The notes beneath the pieces were generated by a model that was not told the origin of the DNA, did not search any database, and worked only from the letters and a program-made list of their open reading frames with translations. The position numbers and the translations under genes were made by a program. Of a DNA stretch of 64,000 nucleotides, positions 1 through 13,935 are shown in pieces; positions within the stretch are counted from its first letter, which is position 1, and every line of letters begins with the position of its first letter. Source of the stretch: Sindora glabra (taxonomy: Eukaryota > Streptophyta > Magnoliopsida > Fabales > Fabaceae); assembly GCA_020226215.1 (NCBI GenBank), contig CM035233.1:50863751-50927750 (forward strand), written 5' to 3'.

Positions 1-3000
1 GAAGTGCTTGATCCCATGATGGTTTTCATGGTCTGGTATCTTCCATGGTTGTTTGATTCTCGGTGGGTCATCGTTCATTCTTGAATCCTTAGCACCTTAC
101 TATACTATCCTTTATGGCTTTATCTAAAGTGCTTTTGCGGTTGGTGTGAAAGCTCTATTTTCATTGTCAGGACGTGTTTGGAAGCTAAAGACGCTTCTCT
201 TTCAAACCACCACCGACAAAATAATTCCCTTATTATTAAATCAGAAATTATATATTTTTGCAGTTATATTTGATGTTGCGTTAGAATTAATTTTTCTATT
301 TTCTAAAGTTTAAATTAAAAAATGTTGCATGTATTAATTATTTTATTATGAATATAATTAATTTTTGTATTTATACGTGAAGATTTACAACCTCCACTAT
401 TTCATTTAAATGATAAAAAAATTCATAATACTAATTTAAAAATAATAAAATTATAAATAATATTAAAATTAATTTATCACCACAATCAATAATTTTAATT
501 AATAAATATATTTATTATGATAATAAATAAGATTGAATAAATTTGATTTAAATATTTAAATTAATTTATTTAAATATTATTTATTATTTTATTATTTTTA
601 AATTATTAATATAATTTTTTATTTAAATAAAAAATAAATAAATGGAGATTAATAACCCTTATAAATAAACATGAAATTAGCAATGTAAAAACTGACAACT
701 TCCTTTTATAATTAATAGAATATTCTTTTTACGAATCATTAGATGGAATAATTTCTTTAAAAATTACAATATTAATAAATTTCTCTTATTCTAATAAAGG
801 TTATTTTCTAGATTTAAACCACACTTACAAGTAGATAAAATTCCTTCAAAATCGTTGTAATTAATATTTTTTCTAACAACGAATTTTCTATGATAAGACT
901 TTTAGTAACAAATCATATAAATGAGGTCTTAGCTGTAAACGTGACATACATCCAACTCAAACATCACTAGGTGGAGCTGAACAGCCTTCTTCTATCACTG
1001 CCAGATGGAAAGCAATATCTATTCATAGAATAAATACAAAATTGTTAAACTTATCTAAGCAATAATCGAAAACAGTTTAAGTGATGCAAATCTGGATATT
1101 AAAATCAAGATGTAAGCTGTAAAGTGAAGAGTTTCATTATTATAATTTTTTTAATTTTTTATTTGTCAATAATTTTTTATTTCTTCATGTCAAAATAAAT
1201 TAAAATATTTAATATGCAACGAGAGAGATAAAGTCGAAAACTTTTAATTTAAAAGACATTTAATATTTTTTGAAGATTTTAAGTTTCTTGTTGCATTTAA
1301 AATTTGATTCTTAATCCTTGTGTATACACATTTAATAGTTTAACTGCTCTTTTTATTAAAAAAAAAAAAGAACGGAAATGAGTTTGCCGCATCGTATTTG
1401 CATGACAATTAGATAAAGGAATAAAATTACAAAAAAAGTCCATCCCAATTTGTTCTCGCAATCTTTACAAATTTAAAATTAAATTTTAAAGTATACACAA
1501 TTTTGAAATTAACATCTTTAACAGTTTTATGTAATTTCTTGACCTTCTCATATTATTTTTATACATAATGTAAAGTTTATTTTTCATATGTTTGATTAAA
1601 ATTTATACATTTAATTTAATTTTAATTGATTATATAATGTTGAAATCATTCGAAACTAATAACATGTCAAATCAACATCCAATAATATTTGTGATATTGC
1701 CTTAAAATTATGAAAAAGTTACATAATTAAATAAAATAATTAATTAAGTAAATTATAGATGTTAATGTATATAATTTAACGTATTAGTTCCAAATTTCTA
1801 AAGCAACATTGCTGAAATATCCGACTATAAGGGCCAAACTTACATTTTATTTGGAATTTGAAAAAAATAGAATTCAATTTATTTAAAATTGAGTTCATGT
1901 CTGGTTTACATTTCCCTCTTTAAATAAATGTCTCTAAATCATTGATAGGATATAGTGCAAGAAATATCAATATGGCCCCATTTTTGTTTGAAAAATTGGA
2001 AGGAAGATGCCCAAAGAAAAGCACTACGCCAATTAAGCAAGGCTGTAATGGCCCACAAGTACTTCAAAATAAATTAAGACAAATAATAATAAATATCAAT
2101 TAAACCATTATTTAAATACTTATTGTGATCCGACCAATTTGGAATAGGAAAGTGCATGTGCTAGTCAATTGTGAGATTCACAGCTCCTTTCAGTTTTGGT
2201 TGTTCTTAGAAAAAGGGAAAAATATACTTTATTTATCGTATAATTTAATTTATAATCTAATCACAGATAGTTTTAAATGTTAAAATAAATTAATTTATGG
2301 TTTGCACTTGTAATATTTTATCTATTGGTTTTATATTTTTGTCTGAATCTAACAAAAATTGTTACATTTAAGTCATATGCATTTTTATTAAGTTTAATTA
2401 AATATGTTTTCAACTTAATTTGTTTCTAATTGCACCCATCATCCCAATTTACACTTATGAAATAAAGGTGATGGAAATTGAGATTGAAGAAAAAATAAAA
2501 AAAATAATGATATAACTTAAATTCTTAAAATTTTATTTCTATTTAATAGATGCAAAGGAAAAGAATGTGCAAAATATATGTTGGATTTCATTATACTTGA
2601 AGGGAAGGAAATCATGTATAAATAAAGTATTAATAATACAAATTATAAATAATTCTTTCAATACTTTAAATCATATATGAATAAGTTAGGAATGATACCA
2701 TAAATTGGTAGAATGTATTTTTTTTTTCTTTTAAAAAATGTGCTTAAACAAATACAGAGAACAGAAACAAAGTACAGCCTGTTTCACATGTTACATTACA
2801 TACCAATCGATTTGAATTAATTAATTAATTAGTTACTTAATAAATCAATTAATTGCTTGGGAAAATGTTTCCTTGGATTCTAATTTGGATTATGGGAATC
2901 TCAGTCAAATATTGGCTTCGTGACGGTTAAAACATTTTTTAAGTATTATTTTAGAAAAAATTGTTTCTTTTTATTTTTTGATTTAAAAAATAAGATTATA

Positions 3001-5900
3001 TTTATTATTTTTTAAATATTATCCTTATTATCTAAATAAGTGTTCAATAATTTTATTTATTAATTAATTTTTAATAAAAGTATACTAATAAATTATAATT
3101 TATCTCCTTCAAAATTAAAACTATTTATTATTTTTCTTAATTGTTATATATTAACCTTAAACAATACTTGCAAAAAATGGGAGGAAGTACTTCACTTAAG
3201 ACCATTAGTTTCTCCCCACTAATCTAGTACGTTGAGGAAGGGGTGCGGAATTACTTATTTCTTCTCTAATCAATTAAATTTAAAAATTAATGTCCTATTT
3301 TTATAGATAGCAAGTTTAAAATAAATTTTCTGAAGATTTTAAAAATTACATATATTTTATCAAAATTTTGATTCCTCACATTCTCAAATGAAATTATTGA
3401 TTGTGTCATTGCCTCATAATAGATGAGGCATACATACACTAATAATGCCTGTATGGGCACTTTCTCGCTTAAGTAAGGTAGCGATTTGGTAATCACAGCA
3501 GAGTATCGACTCATTATTTAATATTAAAAATTATAGATTGAGCGTAAAATGGCATCAATGGCTAATGAAAGAATAGATGATTTTTAAAATTATTAACATT
3601 TTGATAAAGTTGCAATGATGGATTTATTATTTCAATAATAATAATTATTTAAATTGAATATTTTATGATGAGAAAGTATTTTTATGATAATATTTAGAAA
3701 AAAATAATCAATTCTATTATTTTTATTCTATCTTTTCTATTAAAAAAATAATAATAGTTTATTAAGCTCTTATAAACTTTTGTAATTTTGAATTACGATA
3801 ATTTTCCTTCGATCAAGTCCTCTTTTTTTCTAAAATTAATTGTTTTTTTCCCCAAAATTTCAAGCAAAAGTTGATAAGATAAGGAAGCCATCAATTATGA
3901 AAGGAAAAAAAAATTCTAATATTAAATTATCAATGCTACTTTTATATAATTGTCGACATATATATATTTATAAACTCAGAGATATATCTTATTATATTTT
4001 AAAACATAAAAATTAAATTTAATATTAAAAATTGAAAAAATATAATACGTTATAAAAATTACATAAAAGTAGCAGCAGTTTTCGGTGTTAAGCAGCCCAA
4101 AAAAATTTTGGCCCGACAAGAAAGGATTGCAAATCGAATGAATTTGCAAGGATTATGTAGGTCATGAGGTCCCCTAAAACCTAGAAAATTACAAAATTCA
4201 GACTTTCTCATATCCGACCAAATTAGCAACTATTATCCAGCAGTCAAGTAGGTTGCTAAAAAGCACATGATCTGGGTGTGTGCTTCACTTTCTATGAGCT
4301 TTTTTTTTTTTTTTTAAATAAAAATTTAGGAATGGGAATGGCTCCCTCTCTGAAGGCCAGAAAAAGGCTGAAATTTCTGTTAGAGTTACAACAAAATTAA
4401 CAGAAAAATTTGAATCTAAGACATTTTATTTTAATCCTGAAGGATGAATTTTACCATTTGTAGCAATATCGTACCTTGTTTGTGTTGTGGTTCAAATATG
4501 TTAATCATTCATTCGGGGGATTTGAGCAATAGCGAGAGGTACAACAACAAGGACAACTCTTCAATGGTTCAATAATCTCGTGGTTGAAAGCCACATTACA
4601 GGTTGTAAATAGCTGGTGCAAACTATAAAATTTAGGTTATGTTTCTTTTTTCAACATATTTTTTGTTAAAACAAACTTATTTATTCATATATAATTAATT
4701 ATATACCTTATAATTGAGGAAAAAAATTAAAATATATCATCTTATGATGTATTAGTGTGTTTGAATTATTAAATTTCATTCAAATATATGTAGTTTTATA
4801 CAAATCACTAAATTCAGATTGTAAAATTCAATAGTGCATGGTAATAATAGTGTATTTTAAACGCTCCCTATAATTAATAAAATAATATATTATATTGCAA
4901 TAATGAATTTTTCTTTGAAATAGTGGACATTATTTTGTGCCACACTTTTTATATGTACATTTAACACATAGATTTTTTTATTTTTTTGATATTTTATAAA
5001 TATAGATTCAAATAAATAAAATTATTTTTTAAAAAAATATAATCTGTCAAAACAATTTGTGTGCAACCAGTCATCTTTGAAGTGATTCTCACGCATTAGC
5101 CCATTTATTTATCTACGTAATCCTTCACTTAAGAGGGCAAATTGAGATTGAGAGAAAATGGTACAATGGTATGGAGCCTATCAAGTGGATCCATTTTTCA
5201 GTATAATAAAATATTTTGTTTCGTGGGAAAATATCCTCTCCTTTTATAACATTGAAATTTCAATACTATTTTTTATTATATTTTAATAAATAAATAGCTA
5301 TGACGATATGATTGAGTGGTTGTTAAAATAATAGAGCAATTTTATAATTTTTTTAAAAATTATTCTTTACCTATTTATAATTTAGTTAATTTTCACTTAA
5401 TTCATTTCTAGTTTTTATGTATTACAATTTACTCACATGTTTTTTACCATTAACACTTTTTCCATCTTAATTTTTTTCATCTAATTTTTAATGAAAAACT
5501 TCATAGTAATCTTATTACTTTATAATAATTATAACAAAAAAACTTTATAATAAGTGAGTTAAGTAAAATTGAATGAAATCAAATGTAGGTAAAATATAAT
5601 TTTCTTATATTCTCATGAATTAATGTCAAGAATTTTTAGTAAGTGCTAAAATATATTAATTTTATTTTCTTATTTTAATCACACACCTTAAATGAGACAA
5701 AAAAAATCTATTACATTATATGTATAAAACAATATTAAAACTTTTGATGATTGTAAATAACAAAATTCTCATATTTTATTATTGATAATTTTGTAAAATA
5801 CATGACAATAACATGTGGTTTAATTTATAGATTTAAATTAAGAAGATAGGACTAATGTAATTTTTTTAATTTAAATGTGAATTCTCAATATTGATATAAA
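1..5900. other. AT-rich intergenic DNA, no gene supported
   Basis: No reading frame here resembles a protein I recognise. The first 240 bases are less AT-rich than what follows and could be the transcribed end (UTR) of a gene lying outside the window, but no coding frame supports this. The rest is long A/T runs with short inverted segments typical of decayed MITEs, for example around 5340-5610, where poly-pyrimidine and poly-purine arms mirror each other. The stretch 4080-4300 has more balanced composition but contains stops in all frames. Confidence 0.6.
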
Positions 5901-6102
5901 AATTATAATTTACTCCTTATGATTTTTTTCAAATTCACTTAACTCACTTACTATAAAATATTTTGTCAAAAGTTTGATAAAAAAGTTTAGGTGGACAAAG
6001 CGTTAACATTAGAAAATACAAGTAGTAAAATTATAATACTTGAAAATACAGGTAAATTAAGTGAAATTAACAAAAATACAGATAAATAAAGTGTAATTAT
6101 CT
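5901..6102. mobile_element. Small MITE-like inverted-repeat element
   Basis: The two ends are imperfect inverted repeats of about 40 bases. The left end reads ATAATTTACTCCTTATGAT followed by a CACTTAACTCAC block. The reverse complement of the right end reads ATAATTACACTTTATTTATC followed by a CACTTAATTTACC block. The interior is short and non-coding. No transposase is present. Boundaries and target duplication are uncertain. Confidence 0.4.
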
Positions 6103-6203
6103 CTTTTTTAAAAAAGATATAATGAAAGCAGTATTGAAATTATTGATATTATGATTGGACTAAATATTTTCCTATTTGGAGGGAGAATTAGATTGATAAT
6201 ATA

Positions 6204-6480
6204 GACTTTGTTTATTTTGTCATAAAGTATTTTTTATAAAAAAATATTATTTATATATATATATATATATTAATGAAGTGATGATATGCTATTTATATTG
6301 ATAATTAAAAAAAATAATATTTGAAAGCTTAAAAATAAAGGAAAACAAATCCCTTCAGAAGAAATTATTTTCTCTTAATTCTTCATATTTAATATTAAAC
6401 AAGTAGAATACTTCTTTTTTATTTTAACATTTTATAATTATATTTTATAAAAAATACTTTATGATAAAATAAACAAAACC
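6204..6480. mobile_element. MITE (family M1), copy 1
   Basis: The left end GACTTTGTTTATTTTGTCAT, followed by AAAGTATTTTTTATAAA, is matched by the reverse complement of the right end, GGTTTTGTTTATTTTATCAT followed by the same AAAGTATTTTTTATAAA run. This gives terminal inverted repeats of nearly 40 bases in a 277-base element. An (AT)n tract lies inside. The same terminal sequence recurs near 24270-24537, 48708-48963 and 57380-57683, so this is a repeated non-autonomous family. The superfamily is not assigned because the target duplication is not clear. Confidence 0.6.
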
Positions 6481-6999
6481 ATAGATATATTATGAGAGGT
6501 ACTTCAAAGACGGGAATAATTAATTTTATCAAATAAATGAAAATAATTTCTGATTTTTATTTTTATAATTTCTAATGTATTTTAAATTAAAAAATTTAGA
6601 TTCTTAAAGTACAAGAATACCGTAAAGTTGACAAACAAACAATAAAGTTGATAAATATTTTTCGTTTATTAAATGTAAATAAAGATACATGATACAATTG
6701 AAGTAATAGAGCATGCAAATATTTCTCATCCATCACTTTCCAGCACCCAAAACAAGAGAAATTCTTGTATGTTTCATCGATATCGCATATCCTTAATTAT
6801 ATCTAATAGATGAATAGTAATTATTAAATTTTACAATTTTTAAAATTTTGAAAATAAAAAATTAAAATTTTAACTAGAAGCTCATGAAATTGATAAATAA
6901 ATAATAAAATTAATAATTATGCTTTATTTATTAAAATAATTAATAATACTTTGTGTAGCGGAGCATCTAAGAATTTATAAAATGTACGTAAGATGCGTT

Positions 7000-8344
7000 T
7001 CTCTCATGGTACAAGATGAGTTCATATCTTTAGCACATTCAAACATTAAATAAAAGCAGAGTGATATGTATATTCATATCTTTAGCACATTCAAACATGA
7101 AATAAAAGGCAAATCGGTCTCGCCCTCGGCATGAAAAGATGCTGCGAGGGGAAGTGAAAGCGAAGTATCCCTTCATATCATAAAAGCGAAGTAAGAGAAA
7201 GCTAAGACTTACGGGTCCCAGAAAGTGAAAGTTTACGTTACTGTCCAAACTAAAGCCTTGGCAATATGAAAATTTTCTACGAGGATAAAAGTACAAACTC
7301 AGATGCATCAGCCAAATCTGCTGGACTCCACAAGCTGAGTTCAAAGCACCTAAATTTATGTCATTTGCAGGAATAAAGGGTTCCCTTCTCTGCAAGAATC
7401 TGGCTTTTGCTTTTTTTTTATGATGCTACGGCTTCACTTTAAACCTTCCAGAGAAAAAGGAAAAGAAAAACAATATTTCCCGGGAAAATATGGAGGGAAA
7501 AAAAGTGAACTGTTTTGTGACTTAAAATGATGAAATGTCGGTTTGTGAGACATTCGGGAGTGACAACTAGTCATGCTACGGGATTACAAAAAAGTTGAAC
7601 GCTTGGGAAATGGTTGCGGATATGCGTCAGTAAGATTTGGAGACTTGTTTTTGACCGGTTTTCCGAAGAATAAAGTTTTGAATATTGTTGAATCTTGTGG
7701 CCTCAAGCTCTGAATCCGGTATATAAATTCTGGTTTCTTCCTTTTTCCTTTTTTCTTTTTTGAATTCTGCACTTGTTACTTGAATTTGGCTATTGAATGA
7801 GGTGTAACAAAAGTTGGAAGTTGTCATTTTTTTTCCCCAATCTTTTGATTCTGGGTTCAGGTGTGGTTTGCGGAGAACTTGGTGGAATTTCTTGTTGATT
7901 TTAGGAGCAATCTTCGGATATCTGCAACTGCAATCATCATTCATCAACAGAAGCTTTGTTTAAACTTGTTCTGGAAACTTTCCATATTTGGATGTCAGAA
8001 CGCAAATTGATTTGTTTATTCATTGTGTTGTGGAAAGCTTCTAATGATGCAGAATTATACCTAAACTTTAGTTAAAGAAGAGCATTCTCACCACTTTGCT
8101 GATGATTTTGCTATAAAAAGAGAAAATTTCTCTGAATTATCAACATGAACTCGGAGAAATATATTCTGTTCTTCAATGAATTCATGATCTGTTGTTCTCG
8201 CTCTATATGGTTGAACATAACTCTTTTTTTTAAAAAAAAAACAATAATTGCAGGCAGCTGAAAATTTTATTTCGAGAGCAAAATCTTTCGGATGGCGTCC
8301 TGAAACACTTTATAGATGGTTTAGCAATTCTTGTTGCCCTGAAA
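7000..8344 (+). promoter_or_regulatory. Upstream region and 5' leader of the receptor pseudokinase gene
   Basis: This interval is less AT-rich than the DNA to its left. An imperfect direct repeat of about 20-25 bases (TCATATCTTTAGCACATTCA) occurs at about 7022 and 7075. Close to the coding start, a polypyrimidine-containing stretch ends in TTGCAG at 8248-8253, a good 3' splice site. I infer a 5'-UTR intron ending at 8253 and a leader exon of about 91 bases before the ATG at 8345. Transcription start and core promoter elements are not identified. Confidence 0.4.
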
Positions 8345-11300
8345 ATGGCAGAAAAACTCCATCTATCAACGCTTCTGGTTTTGGTTACAATTCTTGCAAT
8401 CTGTCAATCAGAGCAACCCCAATCCTCTCAGTCTCTGAGCCTTCTAAAAATTCAAGGCCTTTTGAACTTCCCTCCTGTTCTAAGCAGTTGGAATAGCCAC
8501 ACAGACTTCTGCAACACAGAACCAAATTCTCATGTCACTGTTGTTTGCTATGACGGCACAGTAACCCAGCTGCATATCATAGGCAGAAAGAAGGCTCATC
8601 TTCTTCCCCGGAATTTCTCGATTGATTTCTTCTTCACAACACTTGCTGAGCTTCCCCATTTGAAAGTCCTCACGCTAGTTTCTCTTGGCATATGGGGTCC
8701 ATTGCCGGGTAAAATTGCCAGTTTATCATCACTGGAAATTTTCAATATGAGTTCCAATTTTCTATTTGGTTCCATCCCTCAGGAGCTTTCATCACTGTCA
8801 AATCTCCACACACTGATTCTTGATGAAAACATGTTGTCTGGTCAGCTTCCAGATTGGCTGGATTCACTTTCAGGCTTAACTGTTTTGAGTTTGAAGAACA
8901 ATAGGTTTAATGGGACTTTGCCCGATGAATTGGGTAGCTTGGAAAATCTGAGAGTGCTTTCACTTTCTCATAATCACTTTTTTGGAGCAGTGCCTGATCT
9001 CAGCCGCTTGACAAATCTTCAAGTTCTGGAATTAAGTTATAATGCTTTCGGACCTCGGTTTCCTCATCTCGGGAACAAATTAGTTACGCTTGTTCTAAGC
9101 AACAATAAATTCAGGTCTGGCATTCCTGCTGAGATGTACTCATATTATCAGCTTGAGAGTCTTGATATCTCATCAAACACATTTGTGGGCCCATTCCAAG
9201 CAGCGTTGTTATCACTGCCTTCTATTACTTATCTGAACATTTCCGGTAACAAATTCACAGGGATGCTTTTTGAGAATCTGTCTTGCAATTCTGAGCTTAA
9301 AATTGTAGATTTGTCATCAAATCTTTTGACCGGAAGCTTGCCTAAATGTTTAGTACCAGATTCTAAAGATATGACTGTTTTGTATAGCGGAAATTGTCTT
9401 AAGGATGCAAATCAGAATCAGCAGCAGCCGCCTTTTTGCCACACGGAAGCCTTAGCTGTGGGAATAGTACCTGAGAGAAAAAAGAAGCACAGACGAGTGT
9501 CTAAACTAGTTCTTTCCCTTGGAATAGTAGGTGGGACTCTTGGAGGGTTAGCCCTTCTTGTGCTGATGTTCTTTGTTGTTAGAAGAGAAAATGCAAAAAG
9601 CAGAACTAAGAATCCTCCAACAAGATGGATATCTGAGAATGCAGCTTCTGGATACACCTCGAAGTTGTTTTCTGATGCAAGTGCGTTTCCTCCTCTCTCT
9701 TTCAAGCAAATTTGTGTGTCTATGTGAGACTTTGCTACTTCTCAAAATTCTGTGCATCTCTCTGCATCATGCGGGATATTTGGAAACATGTCAGACATGA
9801 AAATTCATTGTTAAAGTGGTCAAATAAATTCATTATATCCTGTTGTGCATTTAGAGTTACAATTCTATATGCTTAAACCATGTATCCTACAGAATTGTGT
9901 ACTTTCTGTAAATTTTTTATATCTAGACGGAGCCAGCTCTAGAAATAGTTATTGTCAAATAGCAAATGATTTCCATCTCTAATTCGAGAAAAGACTTTTC
10001 AAACTTCATGCATTTGATTGAAAAATTGAAGTCGGCATCTGATTGAAGCTGAATAAGATATCAGAATCTGCTTAGCTATGAGGATTTATGACTGGTTGTA
10101 TGGAAGAATTGACACTTACTAATGCATTCTTTTATATTCTTATGAGTAGATGACCAACAATTACTTTCTTTGCACTTGAAGGGTATATATCTCAAACAAT
10201 GAAGTTTGGAACAGTTGGCCTGCCGAGTTATCGGGCTTTTTCACTGGAAGAGATTGAGGATGCTACAAACAACTTTGATGCAGCTTCTTTAATGGGTGAA
10301 GGTTCTCATGGCAAGGTTGGTCCTTTTCTTTCAAATTGACTTGTATATAGAAGCATGAACTCTTATGAATATGTTCACTCTAGTGGATTTATAGTGTTAC
10401 CAGTAGAAGAAGAAAATTTTGTGTACATACTATATATTGCATGAAGCCTGTCATATACTAACATATGTATCTATATTTAATTGTTATTGGTTAATTGATC
10501 TATATAATCGCTTTGTTTGTGCCAATCTCCGTATAATACATGATATGTACAGAGGAATTTCTATAGACGAAGCCTGACTGAAGGCAGGGTTCAGTCAGCC
10601 CAATTAACTTAGTTCCGAGGCCTGACTTCTTGCATTCAATTTTTTTTTAATGCAAAGTTAAGCTTTTTAATGAGTGATTGCACTATGAAACATACTATGC
10701 ACAGAAATTGTATCTCTGCCATTTGTGCAATGTGGATTTCTGAATTGAAATATTGTGTATTTCTTGTCTGTCTCAGATGTACAGAGGTAAACTGAAGGAT
10801 GGTTCAGTTGTTGCCATTAGATGTGTAAAAATGATCAAACGCTACAGCACTCAGAACCTCATTCACCACATAGAACTCATATCAAAACTGAGGCATCGCC
10901 ATTTAGTCAGTGCTCTTGGACATTGCTTTGAATGTTATTTTGATGATTCCAGTGTCAACAGCATTTTTCTTGTCTTCGAATACGTACCAAATGGCACACT
11001 CAAGAGCTGGATCTCTGGTAATTCATGAACATAACAACTTCTTTCTGTGGTTGGAGGGTGTCAAGATGATGTTAATCTTACTCCATCAGAAATTAGAAAT
11101 ATAACAGATATTGAACATTTAATCATCACCAAGCTCAGTTACTTCAAGTCCTAAATCGATATTTGAGGAGTTAGAAACTATCTGCTGATTTTGGCATCAA
11201 ACTCCATGATTTGATAAAGCTTACTTGTCAAAATTTAAAAGGAGTAGCCAAATATTTAGTAGTACAATAGGATTAGTTTTTCATAATATCAGATACTAAC

Positions 11301-13217
11301 AACCAAATGCATCTTTGAATTTCTATTTTTGAGTAATGCTAAACTCACTTATGATTCTCACATGAGTTCTGCAAATGTGAATATATGGTGGACTCCACAA
11401 TAAATGGCAGTGGGACCAACACGTCTAGGGTAAATTATTTGGATCTTATGAGTTTCACTGTAGCATTGTCTTTTTTTCCTTTTCTTTTCAACTTGATTTT
11501 TCCATTTTTTCTTTCTTTCTTTCTTTCATGTACAAGAAATCACGATTTATTACATTTTATTTGGTAGATGGGCATTCAAGACGGAGTTTTAGTTGGACAC
11601 AGCGCATAGCAGCTGCTATTGGAATGGCAAAAGGGATTCAGTTTCTACATACAGGGATTGTTCCTGGCATATTTTCCAACAACATCAAAATAACAAATGT
11701 ATTATTGGATCAGAATCTTGTTGCAAAAATTAGCAGTTACAACCTTCCTCTGTTATCTAACATGGGAAAGGTGACAAGAAAATAACAATGAATTGAAGCA
11801 AAAAACAGAAACAGCGGTGTATTATTTTTATTTTCCCTAGGAAAAAAAAAAAAGCTTTATTTGGTATTCACGTCAGATAATCCTTGCAGGTTGGAAATGC
11901 AAGTTCTTCCAGTGGATCCAAAAGTTCTGCAGCTAACAAAATGTGAGTAATGGAAAAGATTTCATCACTTTGTCATTTTATATTATTTATGGTAGAAAAT
12001 GTTAGTGTACAATCAGTGGCAGGATAGAATGGATGTTTTTGTTTGTTTGAATTTCCTTTTATTGATAACAATAGGAATAGTAAGCCATTTGACACCCGTG
12101 CAAAGTCTTGGATTGAAACCAAGACATGAAAGAGAAAAAGCTCGAAAGGCAACATCAGGTGTCATGGAATTTGTTAAGGGTGCCAGCTGTATAAATTACT
12201 TGTGTTAGTGTACTCTATACAATAAGGATGGCCTAGACTATGGTACACCACTTTATGGTGCGCTAGTGACCTTAAACCATTAAATTTCATTTCACCTATG
12301 TAGTATTGCACAGATCAACAGATTTAAGTCGTTAGATCTACTAGTATATCATAAAAGTAGTACACCAAAGTCTGTCCCAATAAGGATAGAGTGGTCATAT
12401 ACACAATATAGTTATGAAACTGTTTTGTGAAAAGCTGTTTATTCAATGAAACACTTTTCCCTTTTTCTTGCAGTGCAAAACATGATGAAGATAAGTCCGA
12501 CATATATGACTTTGGAGCAATACTCCTGGAACTTATTCTAGGAAGGACAATAAAGTCAAAGAATGATATAGATGCATTCAGAGAACTGGTAATAATGGCT
12601 ATTCTGTTTTGTCCGCTTCACCATTTACAAATTTCTTTTCCCTGCTCTTCAAAATTTCATCTATGGCATAGCTGTGAGTAAGCTACTTGAATTTTTACCA
12701 GCAGATGGGCATTCTAAGTTTACACCTACAAATTTCTTTTCCCAAGTGGCGCATATTTAAATTGGTTGTCCTGTGTCAGGATGTAAATTGGTTGCACCTG
12801 ACAAAGGACCCACAATTGTGTTAAGTTGTTGCAAATAACAATAGCGCCACGCATTTTCGTTATCTTTAATTTTTTTTAAATCAACCCATTTTGCAATTTT
12901 ATGACAATAACGCCATTGATTTGTATCCTTTGATCATGAGGCAGTTGCAAGCAAGCATAGCAGCTGATGAAGAAGCTCGGAGGAGCATTACAGATACGAA
13001 AGTTCGGAAAATATGCTTGGATCAATCACTGAAGACGATGATGGAAATTTGCATCAGGTGCCTTGTTAAAGACCCTGCAGAGAGGCCTTCTATTGAGGAT
13101 GTTTTGTGGAATTTGCAGTTCGCTTCCCAAGTTCAGGATGCATGGAGAGGGGACTCTCAAAGCAGTGAGGGCTCTCCAGGATCGCCTTTGGAACCTCGAA
13201 GACTAACCTTCCATTAA
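8345..13217 (+). CDS. LRR receptor-like pseudokinase, At3g03770-type, 7 coding exons
   Basis: Predicted 784-residue plasma-membrane receptor. Exons read by eye: 8345-9680, 10182-10315, 10777-11017, 11568-11770, 11890-11942, 12474-12588, 12945-13217; all introns are GT-AG and phases join cleanly. Residues 1-22 look like a signal peptide, about 10 leucine-rich repeats follow (roughly 100-335), and a membrane helix lies at 387-412 with a basic cytoplasmic anchor. The kinase-like domain starts with a glycine-loop remnant (GEGSHGK, 484-490). The VAVK lysine is replaced by Arg505 (VAIRC). The HRD loop is replaced by an HTG-containing sequence near 598, and the DFG position reads ISS (625-627). The domain should therefore bind partners rather than catalyse transfer. 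Subdomain IX (DIYDFG) and the C-terminal lobe are intact. The closest family members are the 'probable inactive' LRR receptor kinases like At3g03770 (about 800 residues). Ligand and pathway are unknown. Confidence 0.93.
11334..11466. mobile_element. Small inverted-repeat element inside intron 3 of the receptor gene
   Basis: The left end TAATGCTAAACTCACTTATG is mirrored by the reverse complement of the right end, CAATGCTACAGTGAAACTCATAAGATC. The element is about 130 bases, non-coding and placed between coding exons 3 and 4. It looks like a MITE; the terminal match is imperfect, so confidence is moderate. Confidence 0.4.
12236..12372. mobile_element. MITE (family M2) inside intron 5 of the receptor gene
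   Basis: The ends are inverted: GACTATGGTACACCACTTTA on the left against GACTTTGGTGTACTACTTTT as the reverse complement of the right end, followed on each side by similar CTAGT-containing blocks. Total length is about 137 bases. A related element with GGTGCAC-type ends lies at 25475-25616. It sits between coding exons 5 and 6 and does not disturb the splice sites. Confidence 0.5.
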
Positions 13218-13935
13218 TGTATCAATACAGAGGTTTTCATGTTCTTGTATATTTCACTGAAAGGCTATAAGAATGATGTCTAAAGAATATGAGCTTTTTA
13301 TAGTTTACAGCTTAAGAATAGTATAAGCTGTTATTGTTATTAGTTTCTTGCCCCAAAACTGAGAAGCCTCTAATTAGAAAACTAGAATGTAAGAATCACA
13401 GCATGTACATTAAAGTAAAGGAATTGCTTGCATATTTTCTGCTCTAATAGCAGGGTATGATTGCAAAATCAGCTTTATACAGACCTCCTTTGTTTTGCTG
13501 TTTACTACGAGGTTTCTACACGTCTGTCATGTTATCAGCAAGTTTTATGTTGGTTGTAAGAAAGATTAAAGATTTGCAAACCAATTCTGAACTTTGGTTT
13601 GTGGTTACAACATTAAAAGCAAAATCATGTCTTGTTTCCTCAGTTAAAAGGACATAATGATTAATGAAGCGTCCACTACCAGCTTTCTTTGTAGTTTCTT
13701 CTCCTGCTTTGGTTTATGTGATATAGTAGGAAGAATAATAGAAGATACATGGGAAGATTCCAAGTAAGAAAACAAGGGTACTCATTTCCACTTGCTGGCA
13801 TTAAGTGACCTTCCTAATGATATTTGACAGCAGTTAAGCCAACAGCAATAATTCTATTTTATTTCTGAGACTAAGTGAATTTTCTTATTTCAAAAGCAGA
13901 GAAATAAACATATGCAGTGGGACCTAGTCTTTTGC
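13218..13935 (+). other. 3' flank of the receptor gene
   Basis: This stretch follows the stop codon at 13217 and probably includes the 3' UTR; several AATAAA-like strings occur but none can be chosen as the poly(A) signal by eye. No further gene is recognised. Confidence 0.4.

Noticed and set aside
7039..7947. Minus-strand open frames of 118, 62 and 106 codons upstream of the receptor gene
   Set aside because: Low-complexity composition, mutual overlap and a position in the inferred leader/promoter of the plus-strand gene; no family resemblance.
8248..8496. 82-codon plus-strand frame overlapping the start of the receptor gene in another frame
   Set aside because: It is a shadow of the true frame, which begins at 8345 with a clear signal peptide.
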